In this document: positions 15,755 to 24,291 of the stretch, in pieces
Numbering within the stretch: position 1 is the first letter of the stretch
Layout of the letters: each line of letters begins with the position of its first letter
Source of the DNA: Mycobacterium seoulense
GTDB lineage: Bacteria > Actinomycetota > Actinomycetes > Mycobacteriales > Mycobacteriaceae
Direction: 5' to 3'
DNA length: 64,000 nucleotides
Assembly (NCBI RefSeq): GCF_010731595.1
Contig: NZ_AP022582.1
Span: forward strand, 4,774,001 to 4,838,000
Program-made: the position numbers and the translations under genes
Notes under the pieces: model-generated
Database searches by the model: none
The model's input: the letters and a program-made list of their open reading frames with translations, nothing else
What the model was told of the DNA's origin: nothing

Positions 15755-18649
15755 TCAGCGCTTGCCCGGCGGGCGGGCCCCGCGGGCGATACCCAGGCCT
15801 TTGACCGGCGGGCCCGCCGGTGCGCCGTCGCCGTCGGCCTGTTTTGCGGGCTCCGCTTTCGGCGCGGGCTCGGCTTCCGCCTGCTCGGCGGGCTTGGATG
15901 CCTCCGCCTTGGGCGCCTCGGCCCTGGGTGCCTCGGCTGCCGGGGCGGCCTTCTTGGCGCCGGGGCGCTTGGCGCCCGCGGCGATGCCCAACCCCTTGAC
16001 CGGCGCCGCGGGCGCCTTGGCTTCGGCCTTCTCCTCAGCCGCGGGTGCGGCCTCGGCCGTGGGCGCCTCCGCCTTGGCCTCGGCCGCCGGGGCGGCCTTC
16101 TTGGCCCCGGGACGCTTGGCGCCCGCGGCGATGCCCAACCCCTTGGCCGGGGCGGCGGGTGCCTCGGAAGACGCCGCGGGTGCCTCCGCCTCGGCCTCGG
16201 CCGCCGGGGCGGCCTTCTTGGCGCCGGGCCTCTTCGCCCCGCCGGCGATGCCCAACCCCTTCACGGGAGCGGCGGGCGCGGATTCGGCTTTCGGCGCGGC
16301 TTCGGCCTTCGGGGCGGCCTCGGCGGGTTCCTGCTCGGTCTCCCTGGCCGGCGCCTCGACGGTCGCGGTGGCCTTGGGCGCAGCAGCCGCCCGCTTCTCG
16401 GCTTCCTTTGCGGCCGTGCCCTTCTCCGGCAGCGTCGCCTTGTCGTACTCGAGGGAGCCGAGCAGCACCTGGGCCACGTCGAGCACCTCGACGCCGGTGC
16501 GGCCGGCCTCCTCGGCGCGGTCGTTGACGCCGTCGGTGACCATCACGCGGCAGAACGGGCAGCCGGTGGCGATCGTCGACGCCCCGGTGGCCAGGGCCTC
16601 GTCGACGCGTTCGTGGTTGATCCGCTTGCCGATGTGCTCTTCCATCCACATCCGCGCGCCGCCGGCACCGCAGCAGAAGCTGCGCTCGGCGTGGCGCGGC
16701 ATCTCGGTGAGCGTGGCCCCCGCGGCCCCGATCAGCTCGCGCGGCGCCTCGTACACCTTGTTGTGCCGGCCCAGGTAGCACGGGTCGTGATAGGTGATGT
16801 CCTGAGAAACGGGCGTCACCGGCACCAGCTTGTTGTCGCGGATCAGCCGGTTGAGCAGCTGGGTGTGGTGCAGCACCGAGTAGTTGGCGCCCAGCTGGCG
16901 ATATTCGCGGCCCAGCGTGTTGAAGCAGTGCGGGCAGGTGACGACGATCTTGCGGTCCACCGTCTCCACGCCCTCGAACACCCCGTCCAGGGTCTCGACG
17001 GCCTGCGCGGCCAGCTGCTGGAACAGGAACTCGTTGCCCGAGCGGCGCGCGGAGTCGCCGTTGCAGGTTTCGCCGGTCCCCAGCACCAGGTACTTCACCC
17101 CGGCGATGGCCAGCAGTTCGGCGACGGCCTTGGTGGTCTTCTTGGCCTTGTCGTCGTAGGCGCCGGCGCAGCCGACCCAGAACAGGTACTCGTAGCCGTC
17201 GAAGCTGTCGACGTCTTCGCCGTAGACGGGGACGTCGAAGTCCACCTCGTCGATCCAGTTGGTGCGGTCGGAGGCGTTCTGGCCCCACGGGTTGGCCTTG
17301 GTCTCCAGGTTCTTGAACAGCACCGACAGCTCGGACGGGAACTCCGACTCCATCATCACCTGGTAGCGGCGCATGTCGACGATGTGGTCGACGTGCTCGA
17401 TGTCCACCGGGCACTGCTCCACGCAGGCGCCGCAGGTCACGCACGACCACAGCACGTCGGGGTCGATGACGCCGCCCTGTTCGGCGGTGCCGACCAGCGG
17501 GCGGGTGGCCTGCTCGGGGCCGGACCCCATGACGCGGCCGAACCCGGACTCGGGGACGTGGTGCGCCTCGGCGTGCTTCTCGCCGGACAGCTCCTCGCCG
17601 ATGCCGCCCTCCGGCGTGTTCTCGAGGGGGCTCTCCTTGTCACCGAGGATGTAGGGCGCCTTGGCCATCCAGTGGTCGCGCAGGTCCATGATGACGAGCT
17701 TCGGCGAGAGCGGCTTGCCGGTGTTCCACGCCGGGCACTGCGACTGACAGCGCCCGCATTCGGTGCAGGTGGCGAAGTCCAGCATCGCCTTCCAGCTGAA
17801 GTCCTCGATCTTGCCGCGGCCGAATTCGGCGTCGTCGGGCGGGTTTTCGAAGTCGATCGGCTTGCCGTCGTGTTCCAGCGGCATCAGCGGCCCGAGCCCG
17901 TTGGGCAGCCGCTTGAAGATGACGTTGATGGGCGCCGTGAAGATGTGCATGTGCTTGGAGTGCAGCACGATGATCAGGAACGCCAGCATGACCGCGATGT
18001 GCAGCAGCAGGGCCACGGTTTCGATGATCTCGTTGGCGGGCTGGCCCAGCGGACGCAGGATCACGCCGAACAGCTGCGACAGGAACGCGCCCTTGCCGTA
18101 GGGCAGCGTGCCGTTGTTGACCGCGGACCCGCGCACCAGGACGTAGGTCCAGATGACGTTGAAGATCATGAACAGCACCAGCCAGGCGCCGCCGGTGTGC
18201 GAGCCGTAGAACCGCGACGAGCGGCCGATCTCGCGCGGGCTGCGCGTCAGCCGGATGATCGCGAACGTGGTGATGCCCAGGAAGACGGCGGTGGCGAAGA
18301 AGTCCTGCAGGAAGCCCAGCGCGTCCCAGCGCCCGATGATCGGGATGTGGAAGTTGTCCTGGAACAGCAGCCCGTAGGCCTCGATGTAGACCGTCAGCAG
18401 GATGAAGAATCCCCACATGGTGAAGAAGTGGGCCAGGCCGGGGATGGACCACTTGAGCAGGCGACGCTGCCCGAAGACCTCGGAGACCTCGGCCCAGATT
18501 CGTTTGCCGGGTTCGTCGGTGTGTCCCGGGGCGGGCTTCCCGGACGTGATCAGCTTGAACAGCCACAGGACCCGCCGGGCAGCCAGTGCGGCCACGACCA
18601 GCGTCATGCCCATGCCCACTACCAGTCTGATGAGCATCTGCGTCGTCAC
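15755..18649 (-). CDS. Membrane Fe-S reductase, heterodisulfide reductase-like (Rv0338c-like), repeat tail
   Basis: The 964-residue protein probably passes electrons between the quinone pool and an unknown partner. The N-terminal 250 residues hold about five membrane helices of the NarI type. Two 4Fe-4S sites follow, CTECGRCQSQCP at about 294-305 and CVTCGACVEQCP at about 401-412. The CCG domains follow with CNGDSARR, CPHCFNTLG, YHDPCYLGRHN and SFCCGAGG. From about residue 790 on, an Ala/Lys/Glu-rich tail repeats the core KGLGIAxGAKRPG four times. The tail makes it longer than the ~880 residues I recall for Rv0338c. The GTG at 18649 follows GGAGA at a proper distance, and the 5 extra codons from a TTG at 18664 are unnecessary. 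Confidence 0.92.
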   Translation of the reverse strand: MTTQMLIRLVVGMGMTLVVAALAARRVLWLFKLITSGKPAPGHTDEPGKRIWAEVSEVFGQRRLLKWSIPGLAHFFTMWGFFILLTVYIEAYGLLFQDNFHIPIIGRWDALGFLQDFFATAVFLGITTFAIIRLTRSPREIGRSSRFYGSHTGGAWLVLFMIFNVIWTYVLVRGSAVNNGTLPYGKGAFLSQLFGVILRPLGQPANEIIETVALLLHIAVMLAFLIIVLHSKHMHIFTAPINVIFKRLPNGLGPLMPLEHDGKPIDFENPPDDAEFGRGKIEDFSWKAMLDFATCTECGRCQSQCPAWNTGKPLSPKLVIMDLRDHWMAKAPYILGDKESPLENTPEGGIGEELSGEKHAEAHHVPESGFGRVMGSGPEQATRPLVGTAEQGGVIDPDVLWSCVTCGACVEQCPVDIEHVDHIVDMRRYQVMMESEFPSELSVLFKNLETKANPWGQNASDRTNWIDEVDFDVPVYGEDVDSFDGYEYLFWVGCAGAYDDKAKKTTKAVAELLAIAGVKYLVLGTGETCNGDSARRSGNEFLFQQLAAQAVETLDGVFEGVETVDRKIVVTCPHCFNTLGREYRQLGANYSVLHHTQLLNRLIRDNKLVPVTPVSQDITYHDPCYLGRHNKVYEAPRELIGAAGATLTEMPRHAERSFCCGAGGARMWMEEHIGKRINHERVDEALATGASTIATGCPFCRVMVTDGVNDRAEEAGRTGVEVLDVAQVLLGSLEYDKATLPEKGTAAKEAEKRAAAAPKATATVEAPARETEQEPAEAAPKAEAAPKAESAPAAPVKGLGIAGGAKRPGAKKAAPAAEAEAEAPAASSEAPAAPAKGLGIAAGAKRPGAKKAAPAAEAKAEAPTAEAAPAAEEKAEAKAPAAPVKGLGIAAGAKRPGAKKAAPAAEAPRAEAPKAEASKPAEQAEAEPAPKAEPAKQADGDGAPAGPPVKGLGIARGARPPGKR

Positions 18650-18841
18650 AGAAGGTCTCCCCAATGCCTTGTTGATTCAGCCAGCGTTTTGTTTGCCTGC
18701 TCAGCCCTGCTCATAGTTGCATCTCCGCAGCTTTCGCCGCGAGAAAGGCTGCCCTAACTTGGCGTTCATCGGCGCCCTTGGCCTGCTTGGTTAGCGCCCG
18801 GCGGGGGTGTGAGCTTCGTCGCCGTGACCGGCGCCACCGCG

Positions 18842-20557
18842 TCAGGGCCGGGGTTGGGGCACGAAGGGTGGCAGGAGCGGCCGGAAGCGGGTCGTCGTGG
18901 GGGGCGCGGCCGTGGTGGTCGGCGCCTGCGAGGTCGTGGTCGGCGGCGCGGTCGTTGTGGTCGTGGTCGGCGGGGGCGTCGTGGTGGTGGTGGTCGGCGG
19001 GGGCGTCGTGGTGGTGGTGGTCGGCGGCTCGGTCGTCGTGGTGGCCGGCGGCTGCTCGGACGACGACGGCGGCGGCGGGGGCGGCGGCAGGACCGTCACG
19101 GTGGTGCTGTTGTCCGGCCCGGTGATGGTCACGGTTTGCGACGTCGGCGGGGGAGCCGGTGTGGTGGTGACCGGGGTGGGCTTGGGGTGGCCCAGGGTCA
19201 GCGCCAACACGATGGCCACCAGCACCGCCGCCGCGGCGCCGGCGACGGTCAGGACCAGGGCCGTGCGCTTGTACCACGGCAGCCCGCCCTCCTGGGCGGC
19301 GTAGCGGTCGCCGGCGGCCCGGTCGAGATCGGTTGCCTCATCGGTGTACTCACCGGTGGCGTCGCGCCCGGTGTAGGGCACCGGCTCGTCGGCGCCGTCG
19401 GCGTCCTGCGACCAGGCCAGCGCGCCGTCCACGTCGGTGGCCCGGGCGGCCGACGCGGCCTGGGTCATGTCGATTCCGGCGGTGCCCACCATCTCGGTGG
19501 GCGCTTCCACGACGGCGCCCGCGGCGGTCGGGGCGCCCGCCGGCGCCTGCTGACCACCGAGCGACGCCGCGCCGATCGCGGCGCTGGCCGCGGGCTGCGG
19601 CGCGGTGTGGACCGGCACCCGAAAACGCTCCGACAGCCGCGCGGAGAGCAGTGGGATGCTGGCGCCGCCGCCGACGGTCGCCACGGCGGCCAGCCTGGAT
19701 ACCGGAATGGCGTTGCGGCGCAACGCTTCCTCGAGGGTGTCCAGGAATCGGTCCAGCGGTTCGGAGATCAGCTGATCCAGCTCGGCGCGCGACAGCTGCG
19801 CGTTGGCGCCCGGAGCCGCCGCGAGGGTCGCGGTCGCGGCGGTCGACAGTTGCTCCTTGGCGCGCCGGCATGCGTCGAGCAGCCGGGCCTGCGAGCCCAT
19901 CCGCACGGTGCCGGCCATGTCGGCCATGGTGTCGTCGGAGGCCTGCAGGCGGCCGAGGACGAGCCGATCGATCGCGTCGCCCGAGAAATCGGCGTAGCGC
20001 ACCGACGGACCGATGTGGGTGAAATTCGCTCCGGCGTCCATCAGGGTGATGGTGGTGCCGCTGGCGCCGAAATCGCACAGCGCGACGACGCCGGCGGTCG
20101 GGAATCCCGGCCTGCCGCGCAGTGCCGCCAGCGCCGCGGTGGCGTCGGACACCAGCACCGGGGTCACACCGCCGCGGGCGAGATCCGGCTGGGCGAAGAA
20201 TTCGTCACGCAGCGCGGCGAACTGGGCCTCGGACCAGTACGCGGGGACGGCGATGGTGATCGGTGCGCCGTAGCCGACCGTGCGGGCCATGGCCTCGATC
20301 GCCTCGACCGTCAGCACCTCGCCGAGGTACTTCGTCCCGTCGGGCGCCACCAAGGGGGAGCGGTCGCCGACGCGCTCGACGAAGCCGCGGAGCACCATCC
20401 CGTTTTCGGTCAGGTTCGGGTTCTCTTCCGGCAGGCCAACTTCGGTCGGCCGGTGCTCGAAGAGGGTCAACACGGCGCTGCGGACCACCGGGGCGCTTCC
20501 CGCCCGGGCCGCCACCAGGTGGGCCGCCCCGATCGACAGCCCGAGCGACTCGCTCAT
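18842..20557 (-). CDS. Membrane-anchored Hsp70/actin-like protein with Thr-Pro tail (Rv0312-like)
   Basis: The protein has 571 residues. Residues 1-330 follow the Hsp70/actin ATPase order. LGLSIGAAHLVAAR is a phosphate-1-like start, and ITIAVPAYWSEAQFAALRD and VLVSDATAALAAL follow. VALCDFGASGTTITLMDAG forms a phosphate-2 motif, and AVATVGGGASIPLL forms an adenosine motif. There is no Hsp70 substrate-binding domain. One membrane helix lies at about 431-452, and the rest is dominated by Thr and Pro. It is probably an ATP-binding cytoplasmic domain tethered to the membrane with an outer low-complexity tail. ATG at 20557 is preferred over the GTG three codons earlier. The next gene upstream on this strand shares the Thr-rich style. 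Confidence 0.85.
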   Translation of the reverse strand: MSESLGLSIGAAHLVAARAGSAPVVRSAVLTLFEHRPTEVGLPEENPNLTENGMVLRGFVERVGDRSPLVAPDGTKYLGEVLTVEAIEAMARTVGYGAPITIAVPAYWSEAQFAALRDEFFAQPDLARGGVTPVLVSDATAALAALRGRPGFPTAGVVALCDFGASGTTITLMDAGANFTHIGPSVRYADFSGDAIDRLVLGRLQASDDTMADMAGTVRMGSQARLLDACRRAKEQLSTAATATLAAAPGANAQLSRAELDQLISEPLDRFLDTLEEALRRNAIPVSRLAAVATVGGGASIPLLSARLSERFRVPVHTAPQPAASAAIGAASLGGQQAPAGAPTAAGAVVEAPTEMVGTAGIDMTQAASAARATDVDGALAWSQDADGADEPVPYTGRDATGEYTDEATDLDRAAGDRYAAQEGGLPWYKRTALVLTVAGAAAAVLVAIVLALTLGHPKPTPVTTTPAPPPTSQTVTITGPDNSTTVTVLPPPPPPPSSSEQPPATTTTEPPTTTTTTPPPTTTTTTPPPTTTTTTAPPTTTSQAPTTTAAPPTTTRFRPLLPPFVPQPRP

Positions 20558-20612
20558 GCCCCGCACCCCACTTCCGATCGCCCGGTGGTCCTCACCATAG
20601 CGGCCGACCGGG

Positions 20613-21140
20613 TCAGCGCAGGCCGGGCGGGACCGTGATCACTGTGGGCACGCCCGGAATCGTGATCACCGAAGGCACCTGTGGCAGGTGGTGCCGGTGC
20701 GACGGCTCCTGCTGGCTGGGCTGGCGCGTGGGCTGCTGAGTCGGCTGCTGTGCCGGCGCCTCGACCGAGCTGCTGGTCGTCGGCGTCGTGGTGGTGGTCG
20801 GCGCTGTCGTCGTCGTCGTGGTGGTGGTGGTGGTGGTCGTGCTCGTGCTGCTGGTGCTCGGGGTGGGGCCGGCGCCCCCTCCGCCGTGCAGCAGCTCGGT
20901 GATGCCGTAGGCGATCAGCGCGATCAGGATCGCGACGAACACCAGCCAGGCGATCAGCAGCGGAGGCTTGCGATACCACGGCGTGGGTTCGCTCTCCAGG
21001 GCGTCGAAAGCCTCGGGCTGCTCGAACCCCTCGGGCGGGTAGTGCGGGGGTTCGCCGGAAGTCGGCTGGTCAGCCATGCCGTAGTTGGCATGATGGGTCG
21101 CCTGCTCGTGGAAGTCGTCGGGTGGGCCTTTGCGTTCCAC
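20613..21140 (-). CDS. Single-pass membrane protein with Thr/Ser- and Gln/Pro-rich tail
   Basis: The 175-residue protein has an acidic, Pro-rich N-terminal part of about 55 residues. One membrane helix (LLIAWLVFVAILIALIAYGI) follows at about 60-80. An outer part begins with a Thr run, continues Gln/Pro-rich, and ends VPSVITIPGVPTVITVPPGLR. No family is recognised, and it resembles the small gene next to Rv0312 in H37Rv. GTG at 21140 is the longest start. The ATG at 21077 (MADQPTS) is an equal alternative. It lies 55 bp upstream of the Hsp70-like gene on the same strand, so the two probably form an operon and may act together at the membrane. Confidence 0.7.
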   Translation of the reverse strand: MERKGPPDDFHEQATHHANYGMADQPTSGEPPHYPPEGFEQPEAFDALESEPTPWYRKPPLLIAWLVFVAILIALIAYGITELLHGGGGAGPTPSTSSTSTTTTTTTTTTTTAPTTTTTPTTSSSVEAPAQQPTQQPTRQPSQQEPSHRHHLPQVPSVITIPGVPTVITVPPGLR

Positions 21141-21183
21141 GGCACCGATGGTACTGACCCCGCCTGCCAGGCTCCTGAGCCCA

Positions 21184-21218
21184 CCTTCAGAACGTGCTGA
21201 CCTTGTCGAGGCTGACGA
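21184..21218. repeat. 35-bp direct repeat, left copy
   Basis: This stretch matches 23590-23624 at 33 of 35 positions in the same orientation. Read on the minus strand both copies encode the same protein ending, xVSLDKV(S/N)TF-stop. The right copy is the true 3' end of the exported-protein gene at 23593-24186, and the left copy is an orphan gene end with no body. The NagK-MurQ and DUF488 genes lie exactly between the copies. Confidence 0.85.
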
Positions 21219-21239
21219 GCGGTCTCGGGCGTCGGCGCC

Positions 21240-22970
21240 TCATCGCCCTCCGAGCGCGGCCCGCACGCGTCCGCGCGCCCGGTCGAGCCGGGCGGCGGCC
21301 TCGGTCGCGTCGACGCCTGCGAGCAGCGCGACGATCGCGGTTTTGGCGTGACCACCCGCGGCGGCGAGTGCGGCGGCCGCGGTTTCCTCGTCGACGCCGG
21401 CCGCATCGCGCACGATCCGCACCGCACGGCGGCGCAGCTTCGCGCTGGTCGGTCGCACGTCAACCATCCGCGGGCCGTAGGCCTTGCCGAGCGCGATCAT
21501 CACGCTCGTCGACAGCGCGTTGAGCACGACCTTCTGAGCCGTTCCCGCGGTCAGCCGCGTCGAGCCTGCCAACACCTCGGGCCCGGTCAACAGTTCGATC
21601 ACCACGTCGGCTGACGCCTCGCTGCCGGGGTTGTTGACGATCGCGACCGTCAGCGCACCCGCCGCACGCGCATGCTCGAGCGCCCCGAGCACGTAAGGTG
21701 TGCGGCCCGACGCGGTGATCCCGACGAGCGCGTCGGCGGCGGTCAGGTCGGCGAGATCGGTGGGGTCGAACGCGTCTTCGGCGCCCTCGATCGCCTCGGT
21801 CAGCGCCGCCGGCCCGCCGGCGATCACTCCGCGCACGAGGTCGGTGCCGAACGTGGGCGCGCATTCGGCCGCGTCGAGCACGCCGAGCCGCCCGGGCGTT
21901 CCGGCACCGGCGTAGATCAGGCGGCCGCCGCGCTCGAGTCGCGCACCGATCGCCTCGGCCGCCGCCGCGATCCGCGGGACCGCCGCCGCCACCGCGGCGT
22001 GCGCCTCGCCTTCGGCGGCGACGAGCAGGGCGACGACCTCCCCGACGGGCCGCGCGTCGAGGTCGTGCAGGCGCGGACGCGCGGCTTCGGTGGCGAGCGC
22101 GTCGAGTCCTTGAACGCCAAAGGTTTTGGGTGCCGCCTGCACGCGGATCACGTGCGGCTGGTGGATCGCCCCCAGCCGCAGCGCGCCGTCGAGCGCGTCG
22201 CCGGCGGCGGGGACGAGGTCGAGCTGCGCACGCAGCGCTGTGGACCCGGCCAGGCCGCCGACCATCGCGACCGGGCCGTCCCCGGCCGCGCGAGCGGTCG
22301 CGGCGAGCGCCTCAGCCGCCGCGCCGACGATGGCCAGCGCGGCGGCGTCGCCCTGCGCGGCGAGGACGTCGGGTGCGAAGGACGCGAGCTCGGCGGCGCC
22401 GGTGAGCTGCGCGGGCCAGGTCTCCGGCGCGCCGAAGCGGGCGCGGGCGGCGTCGAGCAGCGTGGTGGACGGGCCGCGGCCGTCGTGCGCGCGCAGTGCC
22501 GCGCGCAGCCCGGCGGCGCCGATCCACGCGCCGCCGCCCTCGTCACCCAGCCACGGGCCCCAGCCGTCGGCAGTCCGCAGGGCGCCGTCAGCGTCGATCG
22601 CGAGCGCCACGACGCCGGTGCCCGCGATCAGCACGACGCCCGGCTCTCCGTCCAGCGCGCCGGCATGCGCGATCACGGCGTCGCTCGTCACGGCGACGCG
22701 CTCCGCCCGCAGCGCGGTCAGCAGCGCATCGCCCAGCGCACGCGCCCCGTCCGGCGCCGCCAGCGCGCCGGCGGCGCCCACGATCACCTCATCGACCGCG
22801 CCGAGCTCGCGCGCCAATTCGCTGGCCAAGGTCAGGATCACCGCCTCCGCGGCCCGCACGCCGCCAGGCGCCGCCAGCCCGGGCGCGCCCGGCCCCTCCG
22901 CCCTACGGCCGCCCGCCGAAGCCCGGCAGGACGTCTTACCCAAGTCGACGGCGAGGATCACCGCACCCAT
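21240..22970 (-). CDS. murQ: Fused N-acetylglucosamine kinase-like / N-acetylmuramate-6-phosphate etherase
   Basis: The protein of 576 residues joins two sugar enzymes. Residues 1 to about 275 are a BadF/BadG-type kinase (VDLGKTSCRASAGG, GTGVVALAID, GWGPWLGDEGGGAWIG). Residues about 285-576 are a complete MurQ SIS-domain etherase with GTPGRLGVLDAAEC (Glu369 in the catalytic position), EGAEDAFDP and VGITASGRTPYVLGAL. Together they could phosphorylate MurNAc or GlcNAc and cleave the lactyl ether of MurNAc-6-phosphate, as in peptidoglycan recycling. The ATG at 22970 starts directly on the kinase phosphate loop. The very Ala/Arg-rich composition differs from neighbouring core genes. It is flanked by a direct repeat and next to a divergent DUF488 gene, which suggests acquisition. 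Confidence 0.9.
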   Translation of the reverse strand: MGAVILAVDLGKTSCRASAGGRRAEGPGAPGLAAPGGVRAAEAVILTLASELARELGAVDEVIVGAAGALAAPDGARALGDALLTALRAERVAVTSDAVIAHAGALDGEPGVVLIAGTGVVALAIDADGALRTADGWGPWLGDEGGGAWIGAAGLRAALRAHDGRGPSTTLLDAARARFGAPETWPAQLTGAAELASFAPDVLAAQGDAAALAIVGAAAEALAATARAAGDGPVAMVGGLAGSTALRAQLDLVPAAGDALDGALRLGAIHQPHVIRVQAAPKTFGVQGLDALATEAARPRLHDLDARPVGEVVALLVAAEGEAHAAVAAAVPRIAAAAEAIGARLERGGRLIYAGAGTPGRLGVLDAAECAPTFGTDLVRGVIAGGPAALTEAIEGAEDAFDPTDLADLTAADALVGITASGRTPYVLGALEHARAAGALTVAIVNNPGSEASADVVIELLTGPEVLAGSTRLTAGTAQKVVLNALSTSVMIALGKAYGPRMVDVRPTSAKLRRRAVRIVRDAAGVDEETAAAALAAAGGHAKTAIVALLAGVDATEAAARLDRARGRVRAALGGR

Positions 22971-23031
22971 CCTTGATCGGCCCGGGCTGTGTGTCGACTG
23001 CCGCGACCGGCATGCCGGGCAAACTGGTCTG

Positions 23032-23562
23032 GTGGAGCGGGCGTTGCTGACCGTGGGGCACGGGACAGCCGGCCGTGAGCGGCTAGCGGAGTTGCTTGCC
23101 GGCGCCGGAGTCGAGCTGGTGGTGGATGTGCGGCGATATCCCGCCAGTCGGACGAATCCGGACGTGCGGCGGGAGGCCCTGGAATGCTGGTTGCCCCAAC
23201 GCGGCATCGGCTACCGATGGGAGCCTCGCCTGGGCGGTCGGCGTCATGTCGCGGCCGGAGAAGAGGAGCCGGACAGCTGGTGGACCGTGGCCGCATTCCG
23301 GGCGTACGCCGCGTACACCCGGACGCCGGAGTTCGACGCGGCGCTGGACGAGGTCCTGGCCGACGCAACCCGGCGCACCACCGCGGTGATGTGCAGCGAG
23401 AGCGTCTGGTGGCGCTGCCACCGGCGACTGATCGCCGACGTGGCGGAGCTGGGTCGCGCGGTGCCGGTGCGACACCTCATGCCGAACGGCCGCCTCAGCC
23501 CACACCGCCCCGCCGACGGGGCTCGCCGCCGCCCCGACGGCCACTTGGTATGGGACGGCTGA
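23032..23562 (+). CDS. DUF488 family protein
   Basis: The 176-residue protein starts ALLTVGHGT and has the family's VDVRRYPASRTNP segment. It continues with GIGYRWEPRLGGRR and then MCSESVWWRCHRRLIAD, the Cys-x-Glu-x5-Cys-His-Arg block typical of DUF488. The biochemical role of the family is not established. The start is GTG at 23032 and the ribosome site is weak. It is divergent from the NagK-MurQ gene with 61 bp between the starts. Both sit inside the direct-repeat pair, so they may have arrived together, although DUF488 is not known to act with MurQ. Confidence 0.88.
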   Translation: MERALLTVGHGTAGRERLAELLAGAGVELVVDVRRYPASRTNPDVRREALECWLPQRGIGYRWEPRLGGRRHVAAGEEEPDSWWTVAAFRAYAAYTRTPEFDAALDEVLADATRRTTAVMCSESVWWRCHRRLIADVAELGRAVPVRHLMPNGRLSPHRPADGARRRPDGHLVWDG

Positions 23563-23589
23563 GCCGGCGATCGCCGGTCCGGATCCTGG

Positions 23590-23624
23590 CCTTTAGAACG
23601 TGTTGACCTTGTCGAGGCTGACGA
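23590..23624. repeat. 35-bp direct repeat, right copy
   Basis: This is the partner of 21184-21218, with 33 of 35 identical positions. It contains the stop codon and the last ten codons of the exported-protein gene on the minus strand. The two mismatches are both C/T changes, one of them turning the stop codon from TGA to TAA. Confidence 0.85.
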
Positions 23625-24186
23625 ACATCCCGTGGCCGGTGCGGTCGTTGATGAAGCGCGTCCCGTCGGCGGTCGCGTTGATCGTCCAGCCCGCGGCGTT
23701 GTAGGTCTTGTAGTCGATCTGGACGGTGGGGATGGCCCCCAGGTTGCCCAGCACCCACTGCACCTTGCCGCCGGAGTCGACGCTGACGCCGTTGGCGTGT
23801 TCGCCGTCTTGCAGGGGCGAGTTGGTGAACGGCGCCTCGCAGCCGACGGTGTCCCTGTTGATCTGGCAGCGCGTGGTGCCCGACTTGGTCTCGATGAACA
23901 CGTAGCCGTTCTGGTCGGGCGGCAGCGGGATGGCGCCGGCGGGCGCCGTCGGGTTGGCCGGGGTGGTCGGCAGGCCGGGGGCCGGGCTCGCGGTGGGCGC
24001 CGGCGGCGCCGTGGTCGGCCTGGGTGTGGGGAACGTGGGTTCCACCGGACCCGCCCCGGGCGCGGCGACCGGGCGGCCGGCGATGGTGGAGGAACATGCG
24101 TCGATCAGCGCGGGACTGACCAGCACCGGCGCAATCAGCAGGGATCCCCCGGCAAGACTCCACCGTGCCCTTTGCGAAAACCGCAC
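23593..24186 (-). CDS. Exported, probably lipid-anchored protein of unknown function
   Basis: The 197-residue protein has a basic start and a hydrophobic segment. Next comes ALIDACSSTIAGRPV, where the cysteine near residue 31 could be lipidated, although Asp before Ala-Cys is not the usual lipobox. A Pro/Ala/Thr linker (about 35-85) leads to a compact domain with two further cysteines (TRCQINRDTVGCEAPF) likely to form a disulphide. It ends FVSLDKVNTF. No family name can be given with confidence. The ending is duplicated at 21184-21218. It is 105 bp downstream of the molybdenum hydroxylase operon on the same strand, and the intervening sequence holds no clear signal. Confidence 0.78.
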   Translation of the reverse strand: MRFSQRARWSLAGGSLLIAPVLVSPALIDACSSTIAGRPVAAPGAGPVEPTFPTPRPTTAPPAPTASPAPGLPTTPANPTAPAGAIPLPPDQNGYVFIETKSGTTRCQINRDTVGCEAPFTNSPLQDGEHANGVSVDSGGKVQWVLGNLGAIPTVQIDYKTYNAAGWTINATADGTRFINDRTGHGMFVSLDKVNTF

Positions 24187-24291
24187 GCGCCACTCCCGAC
24201 GATCACCCGATACCGGGAAATCAGATTACGCGTGAAGCGACGAAACCCCCTGCAACCGCGCGCCTATCGATGCGACCCCGATGGTGAAGCT

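Noticed and set aside
18725..18760. Iron-regulator (IdeR) box upstream of the Fe-S reductase
   Set aside because: Only a weak half-site similarity (TTAGGGCAGCCT) is present, without the second half.
18940..19040. Short tandem repeat resembling a CRISPR array (also at 20780-20850)
   Set aside because: The repeats are runs of Thr and Pro codons inside coding frames, with no spacers and no cas genes.
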